Below are positions 35,111-47,701 of a stretch of 64,000 nucleotides of DNA, in pieces. The notes below the pieces were generated by a model. That model had not been told where the DNA came from. It saw nothing but the letters and a program-made list of their open reading frames with translations, and ran no database searches. The stretch spans positions 1,736,001 to 1,800,000 of the forward strand of contig JACAAK010000009.1 in NCBI GenBank assembly GCA_025093985.1. Reading direction: 5' to 3'. Source of the DNA: Calvatia gigantea (taxonomy: Eukaryota; Basidiomycota; Agaricomycetes; Agaricales; Lycoperdaceae). Both the position numbers and the translations under genes were made by a program. Every line of letters starts with the position of its first letter. Position 1 is the stretch's first letter.

Positions 35111-35799
35111 TGTACTTATATACAGGTAGTGCATAAATACCTACAAATATGTAGAATGTTCTGAAATAATAAATAGGCAACAACACCAACTGCTTACTCA
35201 ACATAAACCCATAAGTGCTCATATCAGAGAAAATGTATATACAGCACTTATAATAAGTCAAAAAGTCTTAAAAAGTCAACCAAGACCAAAAAAATCTCCA
35301 TGCACCTAAGAAAGGAGTTTTAATGCTTTCTTTATGATTTGGGTGTATATCTGTGCACAATTACCTATAAAATCAACTAAAACAACATTTTCAATCAATT
35401 ATGAGCAGGATTTTTCTAAGTAAAAATATCCAATACCACTGTACAACACCTCATCTAGCAGTAGATTGCAAAATCTCAAACATTACAGAGAAAACAATGT
35501 AATCAATGTCTTTAAAACAAATTAAGCATGAGCATGAGACACTTGTAATTGCATTTACAAAAAGTCTGAGGAAGCAAGATGGAAATGCAACCCAGGAAAG
35601 CCCATAGCAGTTGGGCATTTCACTGAGTGGCCACATCTTACAGACCAGTTAACAACTGTACCTAATATCAGCCAGGAATGACACACAACTAACAAGAGAC
35701 AGTCATTTCATCCCATCAGCTGGGAGATATCATCAGGGGGATATTTTGTTTGTGAAAATGTGAGTAGCCTAAAACTTTTGTTAGAGGAAGAAACAGGAA
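35111..35799. other. AT-rich stretch between repeats and PRP18
   Basis: No recognisable gene or repeat end. The minus-strand frame at 35451-35636 has no features of a real gene. The boundary between repeat-rich and gene-rich DNA falls here, at the 3' end of PRP18. Confidence 0.35.
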
Positions 35800-36940
35800 C
35801 TAACAGTGACTGGGTACATACCGCTTAAGACTTTGGATATATTTCCGACTAACTTCGTCATTTAATACATGTGCAACTTGGTCTCGCGATATTTTTTCCC
35901 GTGCAGAACGCTCGTGAATACTATAAGGGGTGGGTGAACAATAGTTCCGTGGTCTATGGCTAAGGTCTACGTACCCGACCATGGTGACACCAATGGGCCA
36001 GGGAGCATTTCCAATGGAAAGCCGGAGATAGGCATCGTTAGCGCGCTGGTACTCCCTCTTCTGCATATAGTGCACAATCTCAGCGATGCGGGCCAGCATG
36101 TCAGCAGGAAGTGACTGAGAGATGTTGAGATGGTAGCCCGAGGTGGTGTGAACTCTTTACTCACTCGAGAACGGAGATTCTTGAAGAGAGGTTTAAGATA
36201 CTCTGCAGACTGCACTTGGGTGGCAGCTGCAAGTTTTCCCTGATTGGATCGCTTGACATGTTCCGGTCTTTCGTCCATGGCCTCCTCCCACTCCTTTAGG
36301 ACCTTTTTGAGAGCATAATAGATGAGAGGATAGAGTTTGTCCGGGTCAATCTTGATGAGATTGAGGTCCAAAACACCAACGTTCATTGATTCCCCTTTCT
36401 TTTTACCTTTGGTGTTCTTACCCTGCAGCTCCTTTTCCACGCTTTCAACATCCTCTAGTGCCTTCTTGAAGTCGTTATGCCCACCCTGGCGCTCGTGGTC
36501 CCGTTCTTCGATAAGTTCGAGAGCACGGAGTCTCAGACGACGGTCCTTGTCCGACTCGCCAAAGACGCGAATCGGCTGGCCTTTTGCGCGCAAACGCCGG
36601 ATGGTTTCTTCGTTGGGGATGTTGAAAGAAGATTCTGGATTTGGGGACTCTGTATCATGGAGTGGTGATGTTCGTGTGGCCTGTCCTCCAAAACAGCGTA
36701 AGGGCGCATTTGAAGACGCAAGGATAGGGAGCCTACTTTTTTTGCAGCTTTTGCAGCCTGTTTGACTTCCTCTTCTAGTTTCTTTGCCTCCTCAACGATT
36801 CGCTTCTCCTCGCGGGCTGTTGCCTCCTGCTCCTCCCTCATACGCTCAAGGTCTCCCCTACGTAAGTATTTCGTGGGCCGTGAGGAATCGTCCTGAAGAG
36901 CTTTGCGCTTTTCGGCGACGAGAGCCTTGAGAGAATCCAT
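35800..36940 (-). CDS. PRP18: Pre-mRNA-splicing factor 18
   Basis: PRP18 acts in the second step of splicing, together with the U5 snRNP and Slu7. Exons are approximately 36940-36737, 36647-36165, 36114-35975 and 35920-35800. The N-terminal part is charged and helical. The middle carries [20 protein letters not shown], which is the conserved motif before the Prp18 domain. The C-terminal Prp18 helical domain includes [19 protein letters not shown] and [10 protein letters not shown]. All three introns are 50-90 nt and canonical; I chose the first acceptor because it keeps [16 protein letters not shown] in frame. The protein ends [10 protein letters not shown], so the usual tail after the LKR motif seems to be lost or lies in an exon I cannot see. 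The gene diverges from COX12, with 124 bp between start codons. Confidence 0.85.
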
Positions 36941-37064
36941 ACGTCTAAGTGACAGGCGGACGAGGTTGGCAGAGCTGATGAAATGGTTGTGCTTACATAA
37001 GAAAAGCCAACCTGAGTTGGATTCCGCCGCGTTCCGATTTCATCTCTCTCTTCCCTTTACAGCA
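36941..37064. promoter_or_regulatory. Divergent promoter PRP18/COX12
   Basis: 124 bp between two start codons facing away from each other. A pyrimidine-rich run (tctctctcttccctttac) ends 4 bp before the COX12 ATG. No clear TATA box was seen. Confidence 0.5.
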
Positions 37065-37586
37065 ATGTCTGACGTTTCCGACCTCTCCAGGTGCGTGTTT
37101 TTCTGCTCAGTACGTGCCAATTCTCATCTTCACTCTAGCAAATACGTTCTCCAGACCGTGGGCTTTGATGGTATGCTGTACCATTCCTTCTCATGCTTCC
37201 AATGTTGAACGCTTCTTCCAGCCCGTTTCCCCAACACCAACCAGACCAGGAACTGGTGCGTGTGCTTCAACCTTATACATTTTATTACAGGTTCTGACAT
37301 ATGAGCGTAGCTTCCAGAACTACACTGACTATTTCAAGTGCATTGCTGCGAAAGGCGAAGAATTCACACCCTGCAAACAATTCAAAAAAGCCTACAACTC
37401 ACTATGTCCCAGTACGTCTTTGAGTAAAAATTTTCTTACATCAGATTCTAACCTGGTGTCGTGTTTATAGATGAATGGGTACACCCTTTGGTCTCCTGCT
37501 GTGAGCCGCAACTGACAATTGCATAGATTTCCAAGTGGGACGACCAGCGGGAGAGCGGCACTTTCCCTGCGTCTTTGGAGCCTTAA
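37065..37586 (+). CDS. COX12: Cytochrome c oxidase subunit VIb
   Basis: A small intermembrane-space subunit of respiratory complex IV (COX6B in animals). Exons 37065-37090, 37139-37170, 37222-37255, 37311-37411, 37471-37478 and 37527-37586 join to 86 codons, close to the usual 80-90. The 8-nt fifth exon is a microexon but keeps the frame. The twin-Cys CHCH-like layout is visible: NQTRNC, then FKCIAAKGEEFTPC and SLCPNEW. The C-terminus KWDDQRESGTFP is typical of the family. Five introns in 522 bp illustrate the intron density of this genome. A sulfite oxidase gene follows 153 bp downstream on the same strand. Confidence 0.92.
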
Positions 37587-37739
37587 GCCGTAGATTACTT
37601 TGACCAACGCTTCCATCTCTCATGTCACGTTAGATGAGATTGAAATTCATCGGAACCAGAGGACAATTATCACATGACTTTGTTAAGAACATATATTTGC
37701 TGCAACCGCCATCAACTATCCACCTTTCCTCCCGACCAC

Positions 37740-38975
37740 ATGGATTACTCCTACGAACCAGAGCACTCTCCCCTTCTTGTTGTCCGAACCAAGGAACCTT
37801 TTAACGCAGAACCTACTGCTGCTGCTCTCGTTGAATTCTCGCTCACCCCCGAGGACCTCATCTACTGCCGTAATCATGGTCCTGTCCGCGAATTCGATTC
37901 GAACACCTATTCCGTGGCGTTCAAGGCGACTGGAAAGGAAGTAAAGCTCACCTTTAAAGACATCAAGTTACTCTTTCCTAAAGTAGAAACCGTCGCTGTG
38001 CTCCAGGTATGTGGCGTGCTCTGCCTGTTGTTCAGGATTTGACATTGGTTGCCAGTGTGCTGGAATCCGACGCCAAGAAATGGGTGCCATCAAACCCGTT
38101 CATGGGGTACCCTGGGCTGAAGGTGTTGTTGCTAATTGTAGATGGGGAGGAGCCCGTCTCCGGGATGTGCTGCAGCACCTCAATCTTATCCCCGACGATA
38201 ACGCTGATCTCCATGTGTGCTTCGCATCCTATGCCACCCTTTGTCAAGATGACGAATACTACGGTGCCTCTATCCCTTTGAGGCAGGCATTGGAAGATGA
38301 TCCTGGTGTTATTCTTGCATATGAGGTGCGACCAAATTTACAAATTGACAGAATACCCACTAAGTTTTTGATAGCTGAATGGAGAAGACCTTTCTCCAGA
38401 CCACGGTGGCCCTCTGCGCATAGTTGTACCCGGATACTTGGGTGCTCGATGGGTCAAATGGACCGATACTGTCATCCTCTCACCGTCTGAATCGGCCAAC
38501 TTCTATCAACAACGCGACTACAAAATACTCCCCCCTGATGTACGTTCGTTGCTTCCCGCCTGTCCTTCAGAGTTTAACGTGCCATAACAAGGTCGAGACA
38601 AAGGAAGCTGCAAATCCACTATGGCCGAAGTACCCAGCAATGACATTGCTTCCTCTCAATTCCGTTATTTGCGCTGCATACAAGCCTTCACCAAATACTC
38701 TCTACGTCAAGGGATATGCGCTACCGGGCCCCACAGAGAACGTGAATGCAGTAGAGGTTAGTATAGATGATGGCCAGAGCTGGGAGAAAGTGGAGCTTAT
38801 ATATCAAGAGGGAAGATGGAGCTGGACAATTTGGGAAGGTGAAGTATCTTGCACCGAGGAGACGGGATGTGTTTACAGTCGAGCAATTGATGCGAGTGGG
38901 TATGTACAACCAAAGGAAGGTCAGTGGAATTTGCGCGGTGTAGCTTTCAATGGGTGGGGCAAGGCAATGTGGTAG
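37740..38975 (+). CDS. Sulfite oxidase-like molybdopterin enzyme
   Basis: Predicted to oxidise sulfite to sulfate with a molybdenum cofactor. Exons 37740-38006, 38056-38325, 38375-38539 and 38592-38975 give about 361 residues. The molybdopterin domain begins with [11 protein letters not shown] and [13 protein letters not shown]. The Cys that ligates molybdenum is in [10 protein letters not shown] near residue 90. [21 protein letters not shown] and the C-terminal dimerisation domain ([31 protein letters not shown]) follow. There is no N-terminal cytochrome b5 domain and no obvious mitochondrial presequence, so it differs from the animal enzyme. An upstream in-frame ATG at 37674 exists; I prefer 37740 because [11 protein letters not shown] is the conserved start. 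Confidence 0.88.
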
Positions 38976-39206
38976 CCAGGGCACAGCCAATGAAACCTTG
39001 AGTGCCTTTTTTTCGTCACAATCTACACCTTCCTTGGAGTTACAGAACTTAGTCTATGTTTTGTTTAATTGATTCGTTTTATACTTGCTATGAGAGAAAA
39101 TCACGTGATTGCGTGCCAGGATGATGAAATCACAAACAGCTGTACATACTCTGAAAAATATCTTCTCAACCTTGCTCATCGTTGTTATTATCACTCTGCG
39201 CAGAAA

Positions 39207-41016
39207 ATGCGTATGTCATATCTTATTTCCGTTATGCGATGCTGAATCTTACTCCAACTAGCACCCAAAAAGGCTAAGAAAATTGCACTTAGTGAATTCC
39301 TCGGGGACAGCAGTATGCCTCCAGATCAAATCCTACCCCTTTCAGCTCACTTATCGCGGCTTCTATAGCGCTAGGATCGTGGGCGGACGAAGTCGACGCA
39401 CTACCAACTGCTCGTATGTTGTCTATGCGACCTAAGTAAAGGTTTCGTTCCTCAGAACAATTTTTAGCTGCCCCCAAAGAGGCCAATGAACACCCGTCGA
39501 GGCGGGACGATTTCCTAGCTTCACGGGGTCAGTATTTATCCTCGATCCGTTTCGAATGCCTTGATTTACTCGTGTAGTGGACCGAGCCGCGCCAGTTCGC
39601 GATGATATTCCTCTACCAACACAACCACCTTACACCGCTTTCGTGGGCAATCTCGCCTTTGATCTGGTAGAGAGCGATCTCGAACGGTTCTTTCAGCATG
39701 TTAAGGTGCGTGATTTTAGAAGTCAGCCACTATTGACCCACCGACTCTTCGCGAAATAGTCTGTCAAAATTATCAAGGATCGGGAAGAAAAGCCCAAGGG
39801 ATTTGGTTACGTTGAATTTGAAGATCTCGACGGTCTGAAGGCGGCCCTGACCAACAATGGCCAGGTGTGATTGCATCAGTCCAATTTCTCAAGAACCATT
39901 TTTGATCATTGTCAGGTTCTGTCGGGGCGAACCGTCCGTGTCAGTGTCGCTGAACCCCGTAAGTAGACGGATGTTCGCTGGCTGTCCCTAACTTATATTG
40001 TGTTACTAAGCCAAAGAAAGACCTTCCGGCCACACAACCTCTGAGGACAACTCGAAGTTTGATAACCCGTGGCGACGTGAAGGGCCCCTTCCCGATCTTC
40101 CTCATTCCAGAGACTTATCACGCCGCAAGGGGGAGGGGGTTCCTGATAGGTTACCAAGTGTATCCGACACTGTGAATGATTGGCGTTCTCAACGTTCCTC
40201 CAAGGTTTTGGAATCAGAAGTACCTAAACGCAAAGGCTCAGGCTTTCCCAGCATGGAAAGTCCTAATGCAGATAAAGAAGATACTTGGAGTATTGGTTCG
40301 AGGTTCAAACCTTCCTCAACGGAGGAAGGGCTGAGTAGTAGGTTCGGAGGTTCGCGTGCTAAATCCGAGGCAGCACATTCCGCTGCTGATGAAGGTGACT
40401 GGCGGAACGCTCCACGAGCGAAGCCTGGTGCACGTAGTAACGTCTCTCGTAAGTGACAACTTTACTAGTACTTCACACTTGTTTAATATCGCCTAGCTAA
40501 CGATTCAGCTCCACCGACACCTCAAATGAGTCGCCGCAAACTCGATCTCCTACCACGCTCAGATAACGTATCAGCTTCACCCAGTCCACTTTCTTCACCC
40601 AAGATGGGTCCCACTCCACCGGCTTCGTCGCGTTCGAACCCTTTTGGTGCTGCTAGGTATGCTGTGGCTCAGAGTTAATACGATTTTTTAACGGAACTTT
40701 CGTCAGGCCTGTCGACGTATCTGCACGAGAAAAAGAGATTGCGGAGCGTGTTGAGAAGGGCCGTGACCGATTGTCCATGTCAAGAACCAACTCGCGAACC
40801 GGATCTGAGCGCCCCCCGGTCCGACCCCGAACCCCTCCCTCATCAACCGTTCCTGCTGCCCCCTCACCTCGAGCATCCTCCCGGGTTCCGGTTCCGAATG
40901 TCAGACCAACATTGAGCTTTGCGAATGTTGCAGCAAACAAGGAGAGTGTGTTTGAGAACGGAGGCGAGTCTCAAGCTCCAGTCAGAACAGAAGAAACAGA
41001 TGGCAATGAATTGTAA
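39207..41016 (+). CDS. eIF4B-like RRM translation factor
   Basis: Probably the fungal eIF4B/Tif3 equivalent, which aids eIF4A during mRNA scanning. The first exon is only ATGC (39207-39210); joining to 39262 gives MPPKKAKKIALSEFLGDS, the conserved N-terminus. Several 50-60 nt introns follow. An RRM spans about residues 80-155 with TAFVGNLAF (RNP2) and KGFGYVEF (RNP1). The C-terminal half is low-complexity and basic, with Arg/Ser/Pro blocks (NPWRREGPLPDLP, LDLLPRSDNVSASPSP). Some internal introns were placed only by frame continuity. It ends 70 bp from the convergent cyclophilin gene. Confidence 0.78.
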
Positions 41017-41086
41017 TCAGGGCCCGCTCCCTGCACTACTTTGTTATAACTGAACTTCATGTATGGACGCGTCGGTAATGAGAATG

Positions 41087-42298
41087 TCAAGACCTATGTT
41101 GGTTTTCTGGATCAACATACTTCATCCGGCCTCTGCCTGTAATGAAATATTGAATTGAAGAAACAAGCTTGGGAGATGAGCATACCTTTGTAGCGAACGC
41201 CATTCTTCCCAGAGTCTTTCGGATAAGTTGCCTTAATATGATCAAGAACTCTTCTTCTCTCGAACTCTAGTCGTTTTGCTTCCTCTCTCTCCAGTCTTGT
41301 GTCATATTCTTCCTCCGTTTCTTTTCGGTTGACATACTCCGGGCTAGTCTCTTCGACTCCAGGATCTGCTTCTTCGTATTTGTTCCTCTTTCGCCGCCGA
41401 GGATGGTCTTTGTCACTAGAGGAACTCGAATGCGAACGTCGGCGGTTTTTGTGTTTTTTAGATTTTGGATTATCTGGAGAACGCCTGGTAAGTTCCAAGA
41501 GAAATGGAGTTGCATCTTACTCGGGCATTTCAAAGGCGACTTACCTGTATCTTCGCGCCTCTTAAACTCAAGTTCGCCACAGTTTGTTATAATGATCGGA
41601 ACCGTCGGCCGGTCCTTTTCGTCCACTGGTACTTCCGCAAGCCGCTTGACAACCTCGTCGTAACCCTTAATAACCTTGCCGAATACGACGTGTTTGCCTG
41701 GAATGTATCAGAATACAGCGCTCATTTCAACGTCGACCAACTAACCGTTAAGGTGAGGGCACTCGCGGAGGGTGACAAAGAATTGTGAACCATTCGTGTG
41801 AGACCCTTTGTTAGCCATGCAAAGAAGTGCCGGAGAATCCAGGGTTCTCTGCAGGTCTTCATCTGAGAATGTTCCACCATAGATGGATTCACCACCAGTA
41901 CCGTTGCGTTTGGTGAAGTCTAGGAGGCGTTTAGGTAGCCCAACAATCATGGAAAGAGATGGAAACGCGCGTACCTCCTCCTTGTATCATGAAATCCTTG
42001 ATTGAGCGATGGATGATACTGTTCTTGTAATACAGTGGATTTCCATTTGCTGAAATGCCTTTCTCTCCAGTACAAAGAGCGCGGAAACTGGTCACTTGGG
42101 TCAAATTCTGCGACAGGCAGAAGCGGGAGAGTAGTATACTTTTCACAAGTTCTTGGAGCAGTATCAGTAAAGAGCTCGAGCACTACACTGTGTCAAAGGG
42201 AGGTGAACAAAACGAACAGAGAGAAATTTGAGGACAACATACCGTCCATATGGTTCATTATTGACAGCGAAGTCCATGAAAACCCTTGGCCGAACCAT
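41087..42298 (-). CDS. SR-type cyclophilin (peptidyl-prolyl isomerase)
   Basis: The N-terminal cyclophilin domain starts [18 protein letters not shown]. It continues through [27 protein letters not shown], the catalytic Arg in [34 protein letters not shown] and IITNCGEL. Where cyclophilin A has Trp in the cyclosporin pocket (EWLDGKHVVFG) this protein has His (PHLNGKHVVFG), as in several nuclear cyclophilins. The C-terminal half is Arg/Ser/Lys/Glu-rich and ends [21 protein letters not shown] after a last intron whose acceptor I placed to join GVRYK to GRGRMKYV. The composition suggests a nuclear, splicing-associated role. The gene diverges from the Ras-like GTPase, with 143 bp between starts. 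Confidence 0.85.
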
Positions 42299-42441
42299 GA
42301 TGTCCAAAGGCAAGTGACGGTGAGACTCAGAAGTGTCTCACGGCCAAAATGGATCCCCGAAAAGTCCTTTACCTACCTTTCCAGTTTTCTTCCCCCTTTC
42401 CCTTGTTTTCTCAACAAACAACTTCCGGCTCACGTAACAAC

Positions 42442-43374
42442 ATGCAGCAATTCAATGTCGTTGTCCTGGGTGGTGAGCTTTATCGCCCTACCTTCTGTGA
42501 ATGAGAAATGTTTATTTCATTTACCAAGCCGGAGGTGTCGGCAAGTCTGCCCTCACAGGCAAGTTCCCTTCTCGTCTGGCCAGTGTTTACTTTCTGAACA
42601 TGACCCCGCAGTTCGCTTCATACGCGATGAATTTCTCGAGACTTATGATCCAACAATTGAAGGTATTTGACCCAACCCGTTGGCGTTCCTCGATTCATCT
42701 CCCTCCAGAAGAATACCGGCGCCCTATTAAAGTCGATGGAGAACTGACCTCTGTGGGTTTGTACAGCTATACACCTCCCTTTCGTATACCTCATTATCTA
42801 CACATTATAGCTTGAAGTGCTTGATACTTCTGGTGCAGATCAGTTCACATCGCTACACGAGGTTTACATTAAGGTGCGAGGTCACAAATACTTCCTTCCT
42901 TCCATGTGCTGACACTGGGTCTAGTCTGGTCGCGGGTTCATCCTTGTCTTCAGGTACATATTACTTGGTTTCACTGCCTTGCACCGGTCGTAACCATGGT
43001 ATACCAGCCTGACGCAAGAAGCGAGTTTGAAGGAGGTTGATTACCTGCGAAAGCAGATATTCAGAATCAAAGGAAATGATTCCGTATGCTCTCCATTCAA
43101 CCTATGACCTGTAGCATTCAAGGCTCACTCCCGTTACAGACTATTCCAATAGTAGTCGCTGGCACCAAACTTAGACCTGGTAAACGAACGGGAAGTGCAG
43201 AGGAACACAATCCAATCTCTTGCCAGTCGTTGGGGCCTCCCTTTCTACGAAACCTCTGCAAAGCGTAATTGGCACATCAACGATGTTTTTGAAGACCTCG
43301 TCCGGCAGATGAGAAAGCGCTACCCTCAAGCGCCTCCCAAAAGGAAGAAGCGAGGAGGCTGCGTCATCATGTGA
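42442..43374 (+). CDS. RSR1: RSR1/Rap-like small GTPase, with an apparent frameshift
   Basis: A membrane-anchored Ras-family switch, probably for polarity. Exons join to MQQFNVVVLGAGGVGKSALT (P-loop), the effector block YDPTIEEEYRR, VLDTSGADQFTSLHEVYIK (G3), GRGFILVFSLTQEASLKEV, the G4 region after VVAGTKL, and the G5-like FYETSAKR. The C-terminus is polybasic and ends in the CAAX box CVIM. Position 61 is Ala, not Gln, in line with RSR1-type proteins that lack the Ras catalytic Gln. At 43171-43172 an extra T shifts the frame inside TKLDLVNEREVQ, so the annotated protein cannot be read through as given. One intron (42559-42611) is GC-AG. Confidence 0.8.
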
Positions 43375-43699
43375 CCTTTTACTTTCTCTGTCGTGTGCTG
43401 ACTGAATCCTATACCGGACTTGACTACATATCCAGTATTGCCTCAGATACCCGTCGTTGTCTCATTGTTGTCTATTCAATGCTGTACGATATACCCTACC
43501 CACCCTCTTAATAATCTTGCGAATATGCATACCTCATGCATTTCCAGCCAGTGGGGAATCCCATCATTATTTGTACTTGTTGTGTGCACCGCATTGGGTT
43601 TGTTATTTTTCTGACTCCGCTGGCAGCACGCCCCTTCCTCACCTTTCATCACCTCGACATACTACCCATTCTTTAGATTCCCTTTAATCAGTTTGCGTC

Positions 43700-46239
<2,540 letters not shown>

Positions 46240-46353
46240 TCCAGTGTGAACTTTCCATTTATAAACTAGACCGCATGTTAGTTCCCATAGATCCATGATT
46301 CATGATATAAGTAGTGGTCCTGAGACCTAAAACCCCATCTCCCACTTAACGTC

Positions 46354-47420
46354 ATGGTCCAGTCTGAGCACTTGTTGATTGCTGGACTTCATGTTGATGT
46401 CTTCACCCTATCTCCGCTTCCGGCGTCTGATCGTCCTGTCATTGTGTTGTTTCTTCTTCGTGGCCGATACGGCTCCGCCTTGGAGATACGACAATACGTA
46501 GAGGTGATACTGGAACGCTCCCAAGGTCCACAGGATGCGTATGATCTCCTCATTGTTACTTTTGTACCTCCATCTTCTATTTTATTCGAACTCCTTACTG
46601 AGGCATTGAAGGACCATCGGAATCATGGATCACGACTACGAGAACCGAAATCAAACAACAGCTGGAGTAGGGACCCTGAAATCAACAACGAAAGGCATGC
46701 GTAAGATGTCTATTTTTTTTTAAAAAGCCAAGGGTTTCCGCAGCCTGATGTTGTCCTCAGGCTGGACATGTATGCAATTCAAAGTAGGTACTACAAATTA
46801 GCGCACCTCCTCTGCCTCACTGGTACATCTTTGCAGCTGGGACGGCATCGGACGTGTCCTATCTGATTGATTTTCTGCCCGCATACCTCTTTCCTGGAGG
46901 TGATCGCAGTATTCATGCTTGGGGCGTCGCAGGTAAAAGCCTTGGTGGTCATTCCACCTGGTTAGCCCTTGGACAAGGTATAGAACCCATTTCTTAGTCC
47001 TGATTCGAGCTCACGACAACGCGGACAGACGACCGTCTCAGCTTCGGGATTCCGATCATTGGATGCCCAGATTACTTGACGCTGATGCGGGGAAGAGCGA
47101 CAAAATCATCCCTTCCCCTAGCACCACCATATTTTCCAACTCATCTCATTGAACTCATCAACCGAAAGGATCCAGCAGCAAAGCCATTTAATCGGCTTGA
47201 CACCAGTAATCCTTACCTAGGCAAGAAAATTCTGGTATTGTCCGGTGCAGATGACAAATTGGTACCATGGAATGCGAGTCGCAGGTTTGTCGACGCTCTC
47301 GAGGTTGGAGATAAAGGCATAAAAAAAGTCATAGTGCAGGAAGGAATTAGACATGAATGTACCAAAGAGATGCTTGAGGAGTTGGCGAAGTTTGTTGGTG
47401 AGGAGTATCTGAGAAAATGA
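46354..47420 (+). CDS. Alpha/beta hydrolase, uncharacterised
   Basis: A predicted serine hydrolase of about 290 residues. Exons begin 46354, with introns near 46564-46610, 46703-46760, 46784-46836 and 46978-47030 placed by frame. The nucleophile elbow is AGKSLGGHSTW. The acid is probably the second Asp in VLSGADDKLVPW, and the His lies in VQEGIRHECTKEM, in the right order for the fold. The region between (DYLTLMRGRA, PPYFPTHLIELINRKDPA) is a lid-like insertion. No signal peptide or membrane segment was seen. Substrate is unknown; the layout resembles S9-like or acyl-hydrolase families. Confidence 0.75.
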
Positions 47421-47701
47421 TTACATAATATTGTGTTACATAAGCCTGTGGTGTCACAGTTTGCAGTGCAAGGTTTCGTTTTTTGCAAACATAGACCAAG
47501 CTCACAACAGTCCGTATTCTGTGTCTCTGCCCAACCATTTACTTCCTTTCTGGTTTCGGCATCACTCTCGACAGTCTATCCACAAAGAAGACATACTCAG
47601 AGCACAACCACACTTCGCCAAGTCTGATAACAACCCCGCATCCACACTAAACGGACTGCGACAGGTCGTTTCCCTTTACGTCCAAGGAAACACTCCCCCC
47701 G

